Positions 35,422-47,962 of a stretch of DNA of 64,000 bases are shown in pieces. Under the pieces are notes generated by a model. That model had not been told where the DNA came from. It saw only the letters and a list, made by a program, of their open reading frames with translations, and made no database searches. Location of the stretch: positions 62,001 to 126,000 of the forward strand of contig NMRA01000607.1 of the NCBI GenBank assembly GCA_002633005.1, read 5' to 3'. Each line of letters starts with the position of its first letter. Position 1 is the stretch's first letter. The translations under genes were made by a program, and so were the position numbers. Source of the DNA: Phoronis australis. Its lineage: Eukaryota > Phoronida > Phoronidae.

Positions 35422-37300
35422 AGGAGCCATTTTTATCATAGGCCATCATAGCTTTAAGACCGCTGGACTTTCACTGCCACACAGTTTATTGAGCTGGTCT
35501 GATTTGTGAAGATATCGTTGTCGCCAAGTGCGAAAACCAACTACGGGTCGGATTTAGTTGCAACAAAATGTATCTAAAAACGAACGTTGCACACGACCAC
35601 TGCAGCTATGACTACTAAACGGGCTTCTGAGGCCAATCGGGCACGCAGTCGTAGCGACGACTCGGAGATAACGAGGAGATGGCGAGGATGCTGCAATTTA
35701 GAGTAGAATGCATAGCAACTTAGTAAATTTTACCGTAGACCATTTGCCACTAACTGTCAATTTTATAATCTACCGTAATGGATTAGTCAGCTACCGTCAA
35801 AGGTCCTCTCGAAACTGACAACAAAATCATGTCGCAAACCTGCTCAAGACAAATGCCGAATTTCGGAAGTGCGTAAAATCAAAACATGGGTGGTTAGAAG
35901 TACGGCAAGATTTCAAAATTTGTAGATTTGTTTTGATAATAGTTCAAACAACGCGTTGGATAATGGTCATTGATCTTGAGTCAACAATTCAACCGCTGTC
36001 ACCACGTCTCTCCAGTACACGGGTTATTCCGCCCTCGGTTATTAGCGCAGCTGACCAGCTGTTTTCAAGTAAACATACAGTTGACATTGTGATATTCAAT
36101 AATCGAGTCTTTGCAGAGCATTTTTAGCTCACGTTGGCGTATGTACACGTGCATTCAAAGTGCAATCATCTCATGAGAAATAGAAGGACTATTTTGCTGA
36201 TTTGATTGCCGCGGAGTAAATTCACAACGTTTCTCCGTCTGCAAGTGTGTCTATCGACTGTGACGAAATAACAACGGGACACTTGAATGATGACCGATAT
36301 CTAATAGTAATGTGGACAATACTGCTCGCTTATATTTTTGGCCAGAGAAATAGGGAGGGAGGGACGGAGGGAGGGCGGGACCGAGGGAGGGAGGGACATG
36401 TGTATTGAACGCCAGAGCGTCATAGGCTGCAGTACTCTGGTTTGGAATCTTAAGTGAATAAACAAGGGACAACACACGAATAAAAATTTCACACGATTAC
36501 TTCTGTGAAAATCATTGGAGGAACTCACAGCATTTGTAAAATTTTTAATCTGACTTGAAAATACCTTTGACGTCAGGCAATTTTGACATAGGAACGGCAC
36601 TGCGTTGAAAGCAGCTTCCATATCTACATTTACACGTTTGTATTTATAGGCCAGAATATACTGCACGACAATAATTTTTTTTTTACGTCAGGCAACTTAC
36701 GGCTTCGGAAAATGGCCGAGTCAGTTCACGATTGGTCACGGCCAGCCCCGCAAGAATATCGTGGACTTGTGGTCAATAAGTGGTATACATTAGTATGCAT
36801 CTTCAGATTCCTCATCACTCATTCGTTTTCAATTTAATTCGACTGTGAAACAAAATAATTTTGAACAACGCATTCTAAGGAACATGACTGTAATATCACA
36901 ACAGAGCTTGATGTAATGTCTTCAAAAGGTCATTCGGTGCATAGAGTGACAGAATAACACCGTGGTTAATCAACACAATACAGACAGTGAAATTAAAGAT
37001 TGCAATCAACTGCAAAAGTTATGTATTAACACTGTTTTATCGCTAATGAGGGCGGACAAAGATGTCATTGCGTACGAACAACACACGCAATCAGAAATGG
37101 ACATAACACTGTAATCGGTGCTTGCGAGAGCACATGTACATGACAACCGCGTCATCGAATGACGTAAGTGGCGGGGGTGGGGGATGGACAGTCAACAAGG
37201 TGTCAAGGCCGTCTCGCTCACCTAGAACTATCAAACAACTTCTCGCGATGACCAGTGACATTTCGAGAATCCGCTCATAACACGGGTAGCAGATCAAAGG

Positions 37301-37450
37301 CAGGGGTGGATCCAGGATTTTTCAAAACGGGGGTCGGGTCAAGGATTTAAACAAAACACGAGGGTCCACGTTAAAAATGAAAATTCTAGATTTGATGTCA
37401 CTAAGATCAAGGGGTTAAAAGGGGATCCAGACCCCCTTGGACCCTCCAAT
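37301..37450. repeat. MITE family D, copy 1
   Basis: Starts CAGGGGTGGATCCAGGATTT. It contains AAATTCTAGATTTGATGTCA and ends near GACCCCCTTGGACCCTCC. Order and motifs match 38597-38726. Confidence 0.75.
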
Positions 37451-38596
37451 GGAAGGACCAAACCTGCGGTTTTCAAAGCCAAAACCAGTCGCTTTTCATA
37501 AGTTTAGTGGTGCTTAATATTACAAGAAAGCGTCATGTTTTTATCGGAAGATAATAACGCGAGTGGTCAATTATCTGACCTCATCTTAGTGAAAAAGTGT
37601 GGGCTTACCGAGTAAATGCCTAGAAGGGCCTCTTCGGCAGGTGGAGTTCAATGTTAGGGGCTCCACCTGGTCTCGGGTTGGTACTTTCTCCGTCAGTTGC
37701 CGTTGGGGTGGTAAGGTTTTGGATGGGAGCAAGTAACTTGCATGCGTACCTGGGCACATTGTGAAACGTTGCTGCGGCGCAAGGGAGTTAAGATGAGTAT
37801 TTCACGAGGGCACATTCTGGTTGTGATTGGCTCCGGATGTATCACAACTTCCTGCTACGTGGGAGAGATACACACAACCTGGTGCAATCTTGTACCCTGA
37901 TGGTCGTGAGAAGACCCGCCGGGGATTTCGGTCTTCTCACATCCGGGGGCTCAATTCATACAAATCAGAAAACGACAACCAGCAAAATATCTTGAATCGA
38001 TCGATTCGCAAATGAAAAATTATAATTAAAAGTGAACTTGAAACCAAAGCTTTCCGTTCAGTACGTCTACGCAGTAATCAAAGACGACAAACATGACAGT
38101 CGACGAAAACATGAGAGGTCGTTTGGTATGTTATGTCTGGAAGTGTTATTGATGTAAGCTCTTTAAAATGAAAACGAAATTTGGATAAATATTTCATGAA
38201 TAAAGAATGATAAACACGAACATCTGTACCTAAAAAAGAGTGCGCGTGGCCTGATGCCTTTTGCGGCACACAAGCCTTTTTAGGCCACAAGGCCGGGCGC
38301 ATTACACTAAATCATCTGTACCTTGATCACCACCTAAACCATTCAACAATCACTGTTTATGCTATGACCTCGCATTCCTTCAACGAAACTAACTTGTGAT
38401 TTCCAACACTATCCCTAAAGTTAGTCTCACTTGTGGAAAGTAACTGAGTTCTGGGCATGCCGGAAAGTCCGACAATGCGTTTGTTATTCAGTCTGTCACC
38501 GTCCTCGATCATAGCTCTTAGAAATTTCCCCTGTAACAAGTCAATCGGTGAGCCTCATCTCACGCGGACCAGGTTTGTTAGTATTATCCTAGGGGA

Positions 38597-38726
38597 GGGG
38601 TCGGATCAAGGATTTTATTAAAAAAGGGTCCAAGTCAAAAAATGAAAAACTCTAGATTTGATATCGTTAAAATCAAGGGAAAAGGATCGGGGGTCCGGAC
38701 CCCCTTGACTCCTCACGGATCCGCCT
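38597..38726. repeat. MITE family D, copy 2
   Basis: Starts GGGGTCGGATCAAGGATTTT. It contains AACTCTAGATTTGATATCGT, then GACCCCCTTGACTCCTC, and ends ACGGATCCGCC, the inverted version of the start. Non-coding. Confidence 0.75.
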
Positions 38727-39737
38727 ATAATCAGTGCATCAGTACATCAAAAGTAAAGACCGCCGCTTTCAGAGGTGTGCACACGGAACGTAATAATCCC
38801 TCTCCCTGAAAATGCAAAATATTATATCTTCCAGCATCTTAACGAAGAAAAGTTCTAATGTTCGTCTGTGAAATGACGCGGCAAATAAAACAAACTATTT
38901 GAAAAACTATTTTCCTCGAAGTTGCGATTTGAAAAGCAATAAACAAAACGTTGAATGTTGAAAATTCGTCCCTCGAAATTGTGAAGTGGCCTGCCGGCCT
39001 CACGACAAACCTTGAGACCACGTAGTTGGTACTGCCTGTCTACTAGTGCGGCGGGCTGCCTTTTTATGATGGTCACCGAAAGTTGGGAGTGGTATTTAAG
39101 GGAGCACCCATTTTACAGGAATTTCTTGTGTTTTCAAATCTCTGTGCAAGTTTTTCTTAAGTTTTGTTCGCGGTAAACTCAAGTTTAAGGTTGAGCGGCA
39201 GCAGATGGTATGGCTCGGAGCATTCATCATTTGCCAAAGTGCATCTATTTATTTTCATTCAAAACATTGTCACAATAGGCGTGGGCCACAGTTTGAATCA
39301 ACACGTCAGGTCTTACACAGCGTACCTTTATGGTCTGTTGTCCCAATAATGAATGCCAATACATAATCCGGTATTTAGCAGCCTGGCACAATAACCGCAG
39401 TCAACCACACAAAGAACGCGACACGGTAATAGGAGGGCTATCGGACCAAGTAACGAGCACAGAATTATGACCAATCAGGGACAATAGACGCGCGTGCCGT
39501 TGTAGTCTGGGACAGTTGCGCGAAACCTGATTGGTCGGGATACCACCTGTTCCCGGCATAATCGTCTTGGGACAGCTGAAAGGTCTATATGTTCATGAAC
39601 AAAAGGCATAACATTGGACAACGTTTTCAAGCAGAACATCTGATTTGCAAGAAAGTTGTGACACATGTCGCGTGTCAGGAATCATAGTTAACTGCATTTA
39701 GTTGTGGAACAGAGTTCACCACAATTACACCGACATC

Positions 39738-39818
39738 GTGGTGAACCACGTCGGCGTAGTGGTCGACCAGGTAGGGAGTTCTGACTTCGTCGCTGACCAC
39801 GCCGACGTGATCAACCAC
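39738..39818. repeat. Imperfect palindrome, GTGGT.GACCAC-rich
   Basis: The left arm (about 39738-39766) contains CCACGTCGGCGTAGTGGTC. The right arm (about 39792-39818) contains GACCACGCCGACGTGATC, its near reverse complement, with a loop of about 25 bp. The sequence is more GC-rich than its surroundings. Confidence 0.7.
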
Positions 39819-42028
39819 GACGACGACGACAGGGGCGTACATTCGGGGAGGGTGTTGCCCCCCCAATAATTATCGATTTAGTTGAGCAAGGAAAGAAAAT
39901 TCGGGCAAAGAGGATCGTTTCAAATAAAAAATTCCAAATCTGAGTTTTGTAAAAAATGGTTTCAAATAAAATGCTAATCAGTTTGTGATAAATTTGCCTT
40001 AGTCTTCAACTGAGTGTTTTCTTATGTGTTCTTATCTTCAAAGTCCCTTCGCAGTCACAGGCACCATAAAGTAAAGCACTTGTTCGATACCGTGGCATAT
40101 CTACACATCCAACATTTTTGAGCAGAAAAAGTTTTAAAAGCTCGAGGTAATAATGTTGCAATAACATAGTCGTCAGAAATATACGTTTCAGAAATTACTT
40201 CCTTGTTGTAGTATTGTTGAAATGGCACAGTGTTTGTTAGAATGCCTTCAAACGGCAGTACATATTGCGAATGCTTTTGATCGACCTAGTCAATAACTAC
40301 CTTTAACCAACTGCTTTCGAAAAACGTCCTAATTAAACAAAAATAGGGTGGAAAAATAATCTGACAGAATTTCAACTTTATTTGGGTTTACCCTAAAGGG
40401 AAAGTTGCCTACTAAGGCCTTTTCTTTAAGACAATTTGACATGCATCACTTGTCCTGAAATGTATTTTGAACCTTTTTAGTATATTTTCATGAAAACGAT
40501 TTTAAAGACCCACGCACCGGTCAAAATGGACTCGCCAACTAACAATTAGTCACGTTAGCGGAGATGGTTCTTTCCGTTAAAGTAATGGGTTATCTCCCCT
40601 GGGTGAATAACAGTGGTATGTAACTAGGAACGTCAGATCTCGGAATTAAAAAAACAAAAACAAGAGGCTCCACCATACAGCATAAACTGAAACAATGACA
40701 CTGCAGGGCTTTAAAGGACCACATCCGGTTCATGGGCCAAAAACGCATGTTTGGGGAATATCATTGTGTAAAATAGGCTTCTTGAAAATATTGCCTATAA
40801 CTGATATAAATTATTAAACAGCAAGGTCCGTTGTTTTTATGTCTTTAATCGCTTATTCTTGAGGTTGTCCTCCAGCAATTCTGTAGTGTATGAGATCGTG
40901 ACCAGTATCAGTTAAAATACTCTTATTAAAATATTAGACTACTTGTGCCACAAGCTTTTTCATCTACTGTCTCGACTTCGAATCCGTCTATTGGATGTGA
41001 GCAAGTAGTACAATGCAAACAATGTGTGATATTATTCAAAGGCAAATTGCTTTATAAAGATTGGCACTGAACGTTTTAGCCAAGGCACTCAAATAGCAAA
41101 ACCAAAAAGCTGGTGGGGTCAGGGGGAGGTGTCGGTTGACGGATTCGTAACTCCCTCATTGTGTCATCACTTCGGGTTGAAGGAAATGCCCATTTCTTAT
41201 TATTTCATTTTCAAACAAACCGAAGAAAATGTTTCATGACATCTTTTAGTAAGTGAAACATACCGAAATGATCAAAAAGACTTCAGCATGGCAATCATCA
41301 AAAGCGTCTGCTGGCAGTTTCTCGTGAAAAATCGGTCCCTCACAAAGTCTCAATGTATTTCAAGGAGTTGGGCAAATTACGTTTTACAACCCCCTTAATT
41401 AAAACGTGTAGTTTTAACCCTTCACGGCACTGTTGTGAATTCAGTCAATCGTTTGCCGCCGTCACACTAGGTAACGTCAATTAGTTTTATTTTCGCGATT
41501 TTGATCTCTACTTGAAATTGTAGAAAAATTCCTTTCTAGCGGCTGAGCAGCGATGCAACAGTTATACAGGAGAAGAGAATTGTATCTCTGGCCACCAAAC
41601 CAGTGGATTTTTCTCATTCACGTGTTCAGAAAAAAAATGATTCAGACGCTCTTGCTATACATACACAGATCACTTGACTGAACTACCTGAAAACTGCCAC
41701 GAAACCAGGACAACCACAAGAATCAAGGGGAATGTAAATTGGCCGCAGCTACACTGACTGTACTCTGCCACCTTACAAGAATGGCGTAGCGAAATGGTGG
41801 TCACTGAGGCAATTTATTTGTGAGGCTGAAATGTTGAATTATGCTATAGAATTCACTGTTTTCGTTCAGGTAAAGATTACTTGCCGCGTACTGAGCCTTT
41901 GGTTTACGAAATGCCGTGGACCCGGTAGCCCCAGTTTCCCTATGACCATGCCAGGGGGGCCAAATTATTTCTCCTGCGTGGCTCGATATATCTTTACGCA
42001 TTAAATATTCGAAAAATACCATCGTTTT

Positions 42029-42275
42029 CAGGGGCGGAACCAGGATTTTGAGCTGGGGGGCAGGGCACAGGAATAACCACAATTTCGCCACATGCGCCTG
42101 CCCCGCCTAAAATGTAGGGATGCAGGGATCTCGAATATGAGTTTGTGGACCTCATTAAAAAAAAACGGTAAACGGGGTTTGTTCATGGTCTATGCATTGT
42201 GCATTCGCTCCCCCAAAAAGTATATGCGTGAATTTTAGGGGGAGGGGGGCATTTCCCACTCCTAAATCCGCCACT
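42029..42275. repeat. MITE family E with 5-bp target duplication
   Basis: A 247-bp element starting CAGGGGCGGAACCAGGATTT and ending TAAATCCGCCACTG (inverted CAGTGGCGGATTTA). It is bracketed by GTTTT on both sides (42024-42028 and 42276-42280). It is G-rich near both ends and has no ORF of note. Confidence 0.8.
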
Positions 42276-45200
42276 GGTTTTAAGTGACACATTTCTTGTA
42301 AAACAAATATTATCATGTTCTCAAGATATAACATTTTCGGCAAGAGGTGGCGCTGTGTGCTGCCTCTTTAGCGTATTGCAACTGAAGGTCACAAAGGTCA
42401 TTACTCTAACGTACAAAATGACAAGCTTTCCGGTTATGTGGTAATACAATACAAAAACATTGCAAGCATCAGCCAATACATGTTGTATCCTTAATGTTAT
42501 CAGTACCCATAATTAAGTACTTTATCCCATGACACACGCTGGTAAGTTTTGCCAATTTGAAGTACGTTCCAGTTGGGAACACATGCAGGCAGATAGATTT
42601 GATCCATTGTGTCCGCCCGTGTAAAGCTTTTCACAGTTCTTAAAGCTTGCATGGATTTGGTAAAATGTTGCTACCGCAGCCACTCAACAACTTCTTTAAA
42701 ATACAGAATGAACAAACTTGACTATTTTCACAAACTTTGCAGAAACATTTCAGTTTTGCGAACATATGTTTTATTATGACGTGTTTTATTTTTTTTTCTC
42801 TGTCCATAGCAGCATTTCCTGGTACCAGCAGTATATTTTTAACTACAGGTCCTCAATTGATGTTCCCAAGACCAAGTTTTCATTGTTTTCCATGCCAATT
42901 GTTGCCCTATCTTTATGTTCTCCTGCCCCAACGTTCCGTCGGCTCAAAAACCCTTGTCCCCGATAATTGAAATTTCCTATACCAAACCGGCTCTGGGCTA
43001 GCTGTTTCCATTAAAGTGCGGGTGACAATCCAAATTTTCTTTGTATTGGAAGGTTAGATTTTTTGTTACTGTCCTAGTACAAATTTCTAATGAACATGTA
43101 TTCTGACCGTGTATTTGTCTGCTTTTAAACAAAGGCATAGAAGCGATTGATTAATGGCGGATATTCAACTGTAACGCATGTTCTCCAATAATTAAACTAG
43201 TTATAAAACCATTGTTCAAGTGTAAAAGCAGATATGTGTAAAAGACAAAACGAAACAGAATTATCTGCCAACCGTTACTAATGTTCATAACTCTGCCAAG
43301 GGGGCACATCGAGACTATGCCCACCGCTCACTGCCAAAAAATGTTCCCCGGTCAATTTCAATTTTGTATTTGGACCTGTGTTCATGGAAAAGTGCATCCA
43401 GGTTGCCGCTTATTTCACCCCCTCAAATGTGTCGCAGTTTGTGTATACATGGACCCGTGATTTGCACACCAATAAATACAGCAGAGGGAATATCATGCTT
43501 AACACTCGTCGGAGGGACACCGAGCCGAGGGGACATTGTGGTGGAAGGACATTGAGAAAATATCATCAAGCAGGGGGACCATTGTCTGAGATGAGACAAA
43601 AAGTGGATGGAGATATAAGGACAACCTCTTTTTCATTTAGTGCTGGAAAATACATATTTGTTTATAACAAATTCGAATCACTATTCTGAGCCCACACATC
43701 CTAAAATTTGAGAGTGCTCCTTTGAAATGGTCAAAACCGTCAGTAAGTTTTTTCCTTGTGAATTTAAAGTTAAGATTTATTTTTGCTAAATTAAAAATGC
43801 TGGCAATTTACCAAGAAACGCTTTATAGATGTCGGATTGGTGTTAAAACGTTTTTAACAAAGAAAGCGCGTAAGATCTGGAATTACAATAGTGACTCTTT
43901 ATCACTTCCAGCTTGTGTACCTGTACGTAATTATATTTGCACTTTAATTTGAAAAATAAAAATATGCGTGACTAATACAACCGCTGGAATTATTATTTGG
44001 AAAACCAGACATTTAATATAATTGCTTTTCAATATGTTCTATTCCTTGTACAATTTGCACAATTAAGCCAAATTTAAAAGTCAAATTTCATGTAAATACA
44101 CGAGCTTAACCATGAGGACATTTTGTTTTTATGGAGTGCAATAGTTTGTGACATTAAAATACAACCCCCAATAAACAGTCACAAAAGTGCATTTACATGG
44201 TCGGCGCACCATAGGGGCTGGGGGGAGGGGGGTTGGGCTATAGCCCCCGATTTTATTCATTGCTGCGCTGCCCGTGGTTTATGGGCTGTACACCACAGGG
44301 TGCTGGAGGTCTATAGGAAAGCCGTGAAGGTGCAGAACGAAAAAGCATGGTGAAAGAAAACGGACTGTGCATTTAACGGGAGATAGGCATAGTCCACTTA
44401 TGCCGACCCGCGGATTCTTGATGCACCTGTGCAACACATTTTCGGAGCAACTCCGCGGGTCATCTTGTGGTCTTCACGAAGTTGGGTAATTAGTCATTTG
44501 TTTCAAGTTATTTTCGTTTACCATACAAAGATAATACATTTGTTTTTCATGTCGTCCAGATGTTATACCCCGGCTGTGATGTACACGACCAATAAAGTTA
44601 CCATATCAATCCGTTGTTAAGCGAATTAACCAACAAATAAGAACGTATTCAGACTGATCGGTGGACTTGTTTAACCCCGTGTAATCCTTTTATTATATCC
44701 TGCTGAGGTCGAAATTATTCAATAACAGTAGAACAATAACGAGTGGGGTGTAATTGGTTATGACTCTGATTTGAGGTTCGCGAACATTTAATCAGTTGAT
44801 CAAGCGCAAATCGTCAACACACATGCTTGCCTGCAAACGAGCAACTGCATTACGCGCGCGCCGCACGTGTCCTTTCCAAGCGTTGGAAAGGAGTGGCCAA
44901 CGTGTTGAGAAACGGTGCATGTTTATGCCAAGAAAAGATTAAAGGAAAAGTCTAAGATAACAGGAAATGGAAGATCAACATTTGTACGTCACGTGATCCC
45001 TCTAGGACACCTGTGCTAATGTAGGCTACACATGACGGTTATGATTCCAACTGAAACATATAAAATGCCGCTTTATAATTAAATTTTTAACTAGTTACAG
45101 GCCCGGGTGGCGATTGCCCCTTTATTATTGGCCTGGATAATATATTTTGCGGACGACTTAGGCCCCCATATATAATAACAAAAACAGATCAAAGGAAACG

Positions 45201-45514
45201 GACCAAAATTTAGTAGCAGATTTAAGTCACCAATCAATGATGAAATCTAAATACATGTAGACTCCTTCGTTGTTTAGCAATGCTGCATTCTCCAGTAAGC
45301 TACAATTTCGGGGGTGTGCGAAATAGAGATTCCATCTCTTCCCGCACTGAACTTATGTAGGGTGCGACCCAATGTGGCTAGGGAATATCCTTAGGTAAAA
45401 AAATTAGAGGAAAGATTCCGAAAATTGTGACGATAGAGGGACCAGCAGCTCTTGTGGCTTGATGACTCCGAGGAACTCTGATCAGTAGTCACGACTACTT
45501 GGCAAGTTCAGTTA

Positions 45515-46387
45515 CAGGGTGTTCCATCGAAACAGGGACCCCGGTAAAAACAGATATCCTGGAGTCGAAAAAAAGACTCCCTCAGCTTTAAAACACCTAA
45601 CCATCCCGAAAAGCTCGAACCCTGACCTTTAAAACAGGAACCCCAGGGATCGGCGGGACACCCGGGGACCGAAACACCACTCACGTTATTTTCGTTAAGC
45701 ATTGTTTGAAGAAAAATAAATCTTCCTACTTAAACTAGTTGTTGTGATATGTTGTTTTATTATCTGAGAATTTAGGGATTGGCGTGCTACCTTATTCTGC
45801 TGGTAAAGTTGTGTTGCGTTCATTTGCTTCTGCTTTCGGCGCCATGACAGATTGCGCCTGCTATTGGCCAGTTCCTTTCTCTCATCAACTGTTCGTCTTC
45901 CACGAGGTTGCGTACGAGTCATAAATTGACACTCGAAAGCCGAAATAATAATTTTGCTTATCTTTTTCGAAAATATCGTTGGAGAAACTACTGAATCTGA
46001 AATAACTAAATATTCACCGAGATAACAAGTCAACGTGTTGAGAGCGTCATGTACTAGATAATGTTGAAATTCGCCGGAAGACAAGCTGCACAAGTTTTAC
46101 CGATAAAAATCAAATAACAAAGCCAATATAATATAAGTTACGTTTTATTATTGACAACTTTTAAAAAGCAAATGCAGAAAACAACTGGAAAGTACTTGAA
46201 GATGCTTTAATTGAAAGTTTAAGTCTACTGACAACGGGTAGCAGAAAATTTGAAAAATTGTCCAGGTTTCCTATTCCATCTCCGGGGTTCCTGTTTTAAG
46301 GGTCAGGGTTCGTGTTTTTCGAGCTGGTTAGCTGATGGTCTGTTTTCGACTCCGGTATATCTGTTTTACACCGGATGGAACACCCTG
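45515..46387. mobile_element. 873-bp foldback-type element with long inverted arms
   Basis: The left arm (about 45515-45670) begins CAGGGTGTTCCATC. The right arm (about 46255-46387) ends GATGGAACACCCTG. The arms share AACAGATATnCnGGAGTCGA, AGCTCGAA, CCCTGACC and TTAAAACAGGAACCCC in mirrored order. The centre is AT-rich and holds a 132-codon minus-strand frame (46093-45695) with a Lys/Arg/Gln-rich stretch. I recognise no transposase in it. No clear target duplication was found. Confidence 0.7.
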
Positions 46388-46796
46388 ATTAAACTTAACA
46401 GCAGTGTGGCCGAGAGAAGCCTCAGTACAAAAGTTTCTCGTTGCGCCACCTATTGACAAGTCCAAATTAAAGTTTGCATTTGATTAATACGAGATAAAAA
46501 TTTGGGACAATAACCGTCAAAATATTCAATTCAATTGCAATTATATTTTTGGTTGGCAAATAACATTGTCAAATGTGGGAAATCGGCTCCTAGTTTGCAT
46601 TTGCAGTCGTGAATAAAAACTAAATAAAAACGCAAATGTCTCAAAAAACAAGAAAACCCTAACCGAAACTGATTAAACAAAAATTCAGCGTGCAAATTAT
46701 ATTCATGCGTACAACAATCATTTACTTGTGAAAACATTCCATAATAAAAACGCCGTCAACGACCAGACAGGTCAACTACTTCGTAACAGGAAGCAA

Positions 46797-46867
46797 GCAC
46801 TGGTGGTTCATTGGTAGAATTCTCGCCTGCCACGCGGGAGGCCCGGGTTCGATTCCCGGCTAGTGCA
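46797..46867 (+). tRNA. trnG-GCC: tRNA-Gly (anticodon GCC), copy 1, D-loop variant
   Basis: A 71-nt cloverleaf. Acceptor arm GCACTGG pairs with CTAGTGC plus discriminator A, the anticodon loop is CTGCCAC with anticodon GCC, and the T arm is CCGGGTTCGATTCCCGG. A T-rich run about 9 bases downstream can serve as pol III terminator. In the D region it reads TTCATTGGTAG where copy 2 reads TTCAGTGGTAG, so position 15 is T instead of the usual purine. That also weakens the internal A box. Confidence 0.93.
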
Positions 46868-47013
46868 ACGAGGCTTTTTTTGTTAAATTTGACAAAAGCT
46901 CAGTGCTCAAATTATATTCATGGGTACAACCATAATTTACTTGTGATGAAGACGCTCCATAATAAAAACGCCGTCAACTACAACACAGGTCAAGTGCGGC
47001 TTAGCTTACACAA

Positions 47014-47084
47014 GCACTGGTGGTTCAGTGGTAGAATTCTCGCCTGCCACGCGGGAGGCCCGGGTTCGATTCCCGGCTAGTGCA
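47014..47084 (+). tRNA. trnG-GCC: tRNA-Gly (anticodon GCC), copy 2
   Basis: A 71-nt tRNA identical to copy 1 except for the normal G at position 15. It has full A-box and B-box (GGTTCGATTCC) promoter elements and a downstream TTTTTT terminator. No intron and no encoded CCA, as usual in eukaryotes. Confidence 0.97.
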
Positions 47085-47962
47085 ACTATGCTTTTTTAAA
47101 TTTGAATCAAACAAAAGGAACAGGAGAGCACAAAAATATTGTTACACTTCACTATTGCAATTTATGGAGATAACGATGCATTACACAGAAAAATGATTTC
47201 AAATTTGCGTTCAGGATTTGCAATCAAAAGTAACACAAACCCTGAATGCACAAAAAACCAAGTTCAGTATCGGAGAATATTTGAAACTCATAAAACTATA
47301 CTATTTTAAAACATCACAGGCGATCAACCAAAGCTTAGAGCAAATTATAGCACAGTGCGAATGGGTCAATGTGAGGTTGCCACTGGTCTGGGTCAATAAA
47401 GCCCTTGCTTACACCCTGTCTGAAAACCCCTGGATAAGGCATAACTTTCAAAAAATACTTCCTAGAGTTGACGATAAAAATTCAACAAAGCCATGTCTCT
47501 ACCTTACTAAGTCTATTCAGAAAGAATCGAGACGCTAACAATTGACGAAAAGGTTGCGATTTTGGCCTATTTGTACATAAAATCACGAACCCATGACTGT
47601 GCCCAGATACAAGATAGGAGACAAGAATCCGAACGGTCTTGCACTCTCGAATACAGAAACTTAGCATAAAATAATGTCATTACCCAGTGGTGGACTTATC
47701 GGAGTGCCAAGTTGCCATGGCCCCCTTAAAATTGTCGGTAAAACGTACCGTCCCAAGCCAAGCGGTGGGATCAACTGTTACTGTTGTTTGACCTACTTAA
47801 ATGTAGGTCAACAGTTCATTGTTATACACATAGTCTGTACACATCACGTGCCGGGAGATACAAAACCAAGTAAAAATCGTAAGACATGACGAATGCTTAA
47901 TTTACACTGCTCCTTTATTATAATTGGTTTTAATACTAAAGTAGTGGTAACATCAGTACAAG
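47085..47962. other. Spacer between the tRNA genes and the first membrane-protein gene
   Basis: AT-rich sequence with the tRNA terminator at its left and the polyadenylation signal of the minus-strand gene at its right. A 106-codon plus-strand frame (47218-47538) has no recognisable motif. I see no other feature. Confidence 0.5.
47914..47919 (-). promoter_or_regulatory. Polyadenylation signal of the 47963-48538 gene
   Basis: AATAAA on the minus strand, about 45 bases after the stop codon of the single-exon membrane-protein gene. The position is typical for a short 3' UTR. Confidence 0.6.

Larger units (their letters stand above)
18685..46796. other. 28-kb gene-poor, repeat-rich region
   Basis: No coding gene could be supported on either strand. 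Open frames are short (mostly 60-120 codons), and none shows a protein motif I recognise together with consistent splice borders. The first few hundred bases are the likely promoter or further 5' exons of the KSR-like gene, not resolved here. What can be identified is repetitive: MITE copies, minisatellites, inverted repeats, a diverged repeat pair and a foldback element, listed separately. Single ambiguous bases at 30802 and 35390 mark assembly joins or low-quality calls. Confidence 0.55.
46686..47084 (+). repeat. Tandem duplication carrying the two tRNA-Gly genes
   Basis: Two units offset by about 217 bp. Each contains AAATTATATTCATG, CATAATAAAAACGCCGTCAA, ACAGGTCAA and then a tRNA gene. 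The flanks have diverged by substitutions and small indels while the tRNA sequences differ at one base. Confidence 0.85.

Noticed and set aside
36568-36575. Fourth TGACGTCA site
   Set aside because: No supported gene lies next to it, so it is treated as background.
43364-43689. Two overlapping plus-strand ORFs around GGGGGACATTG-like words
   Set aside because: Composition follows the local low-complexity repeat and no family is recognisable.
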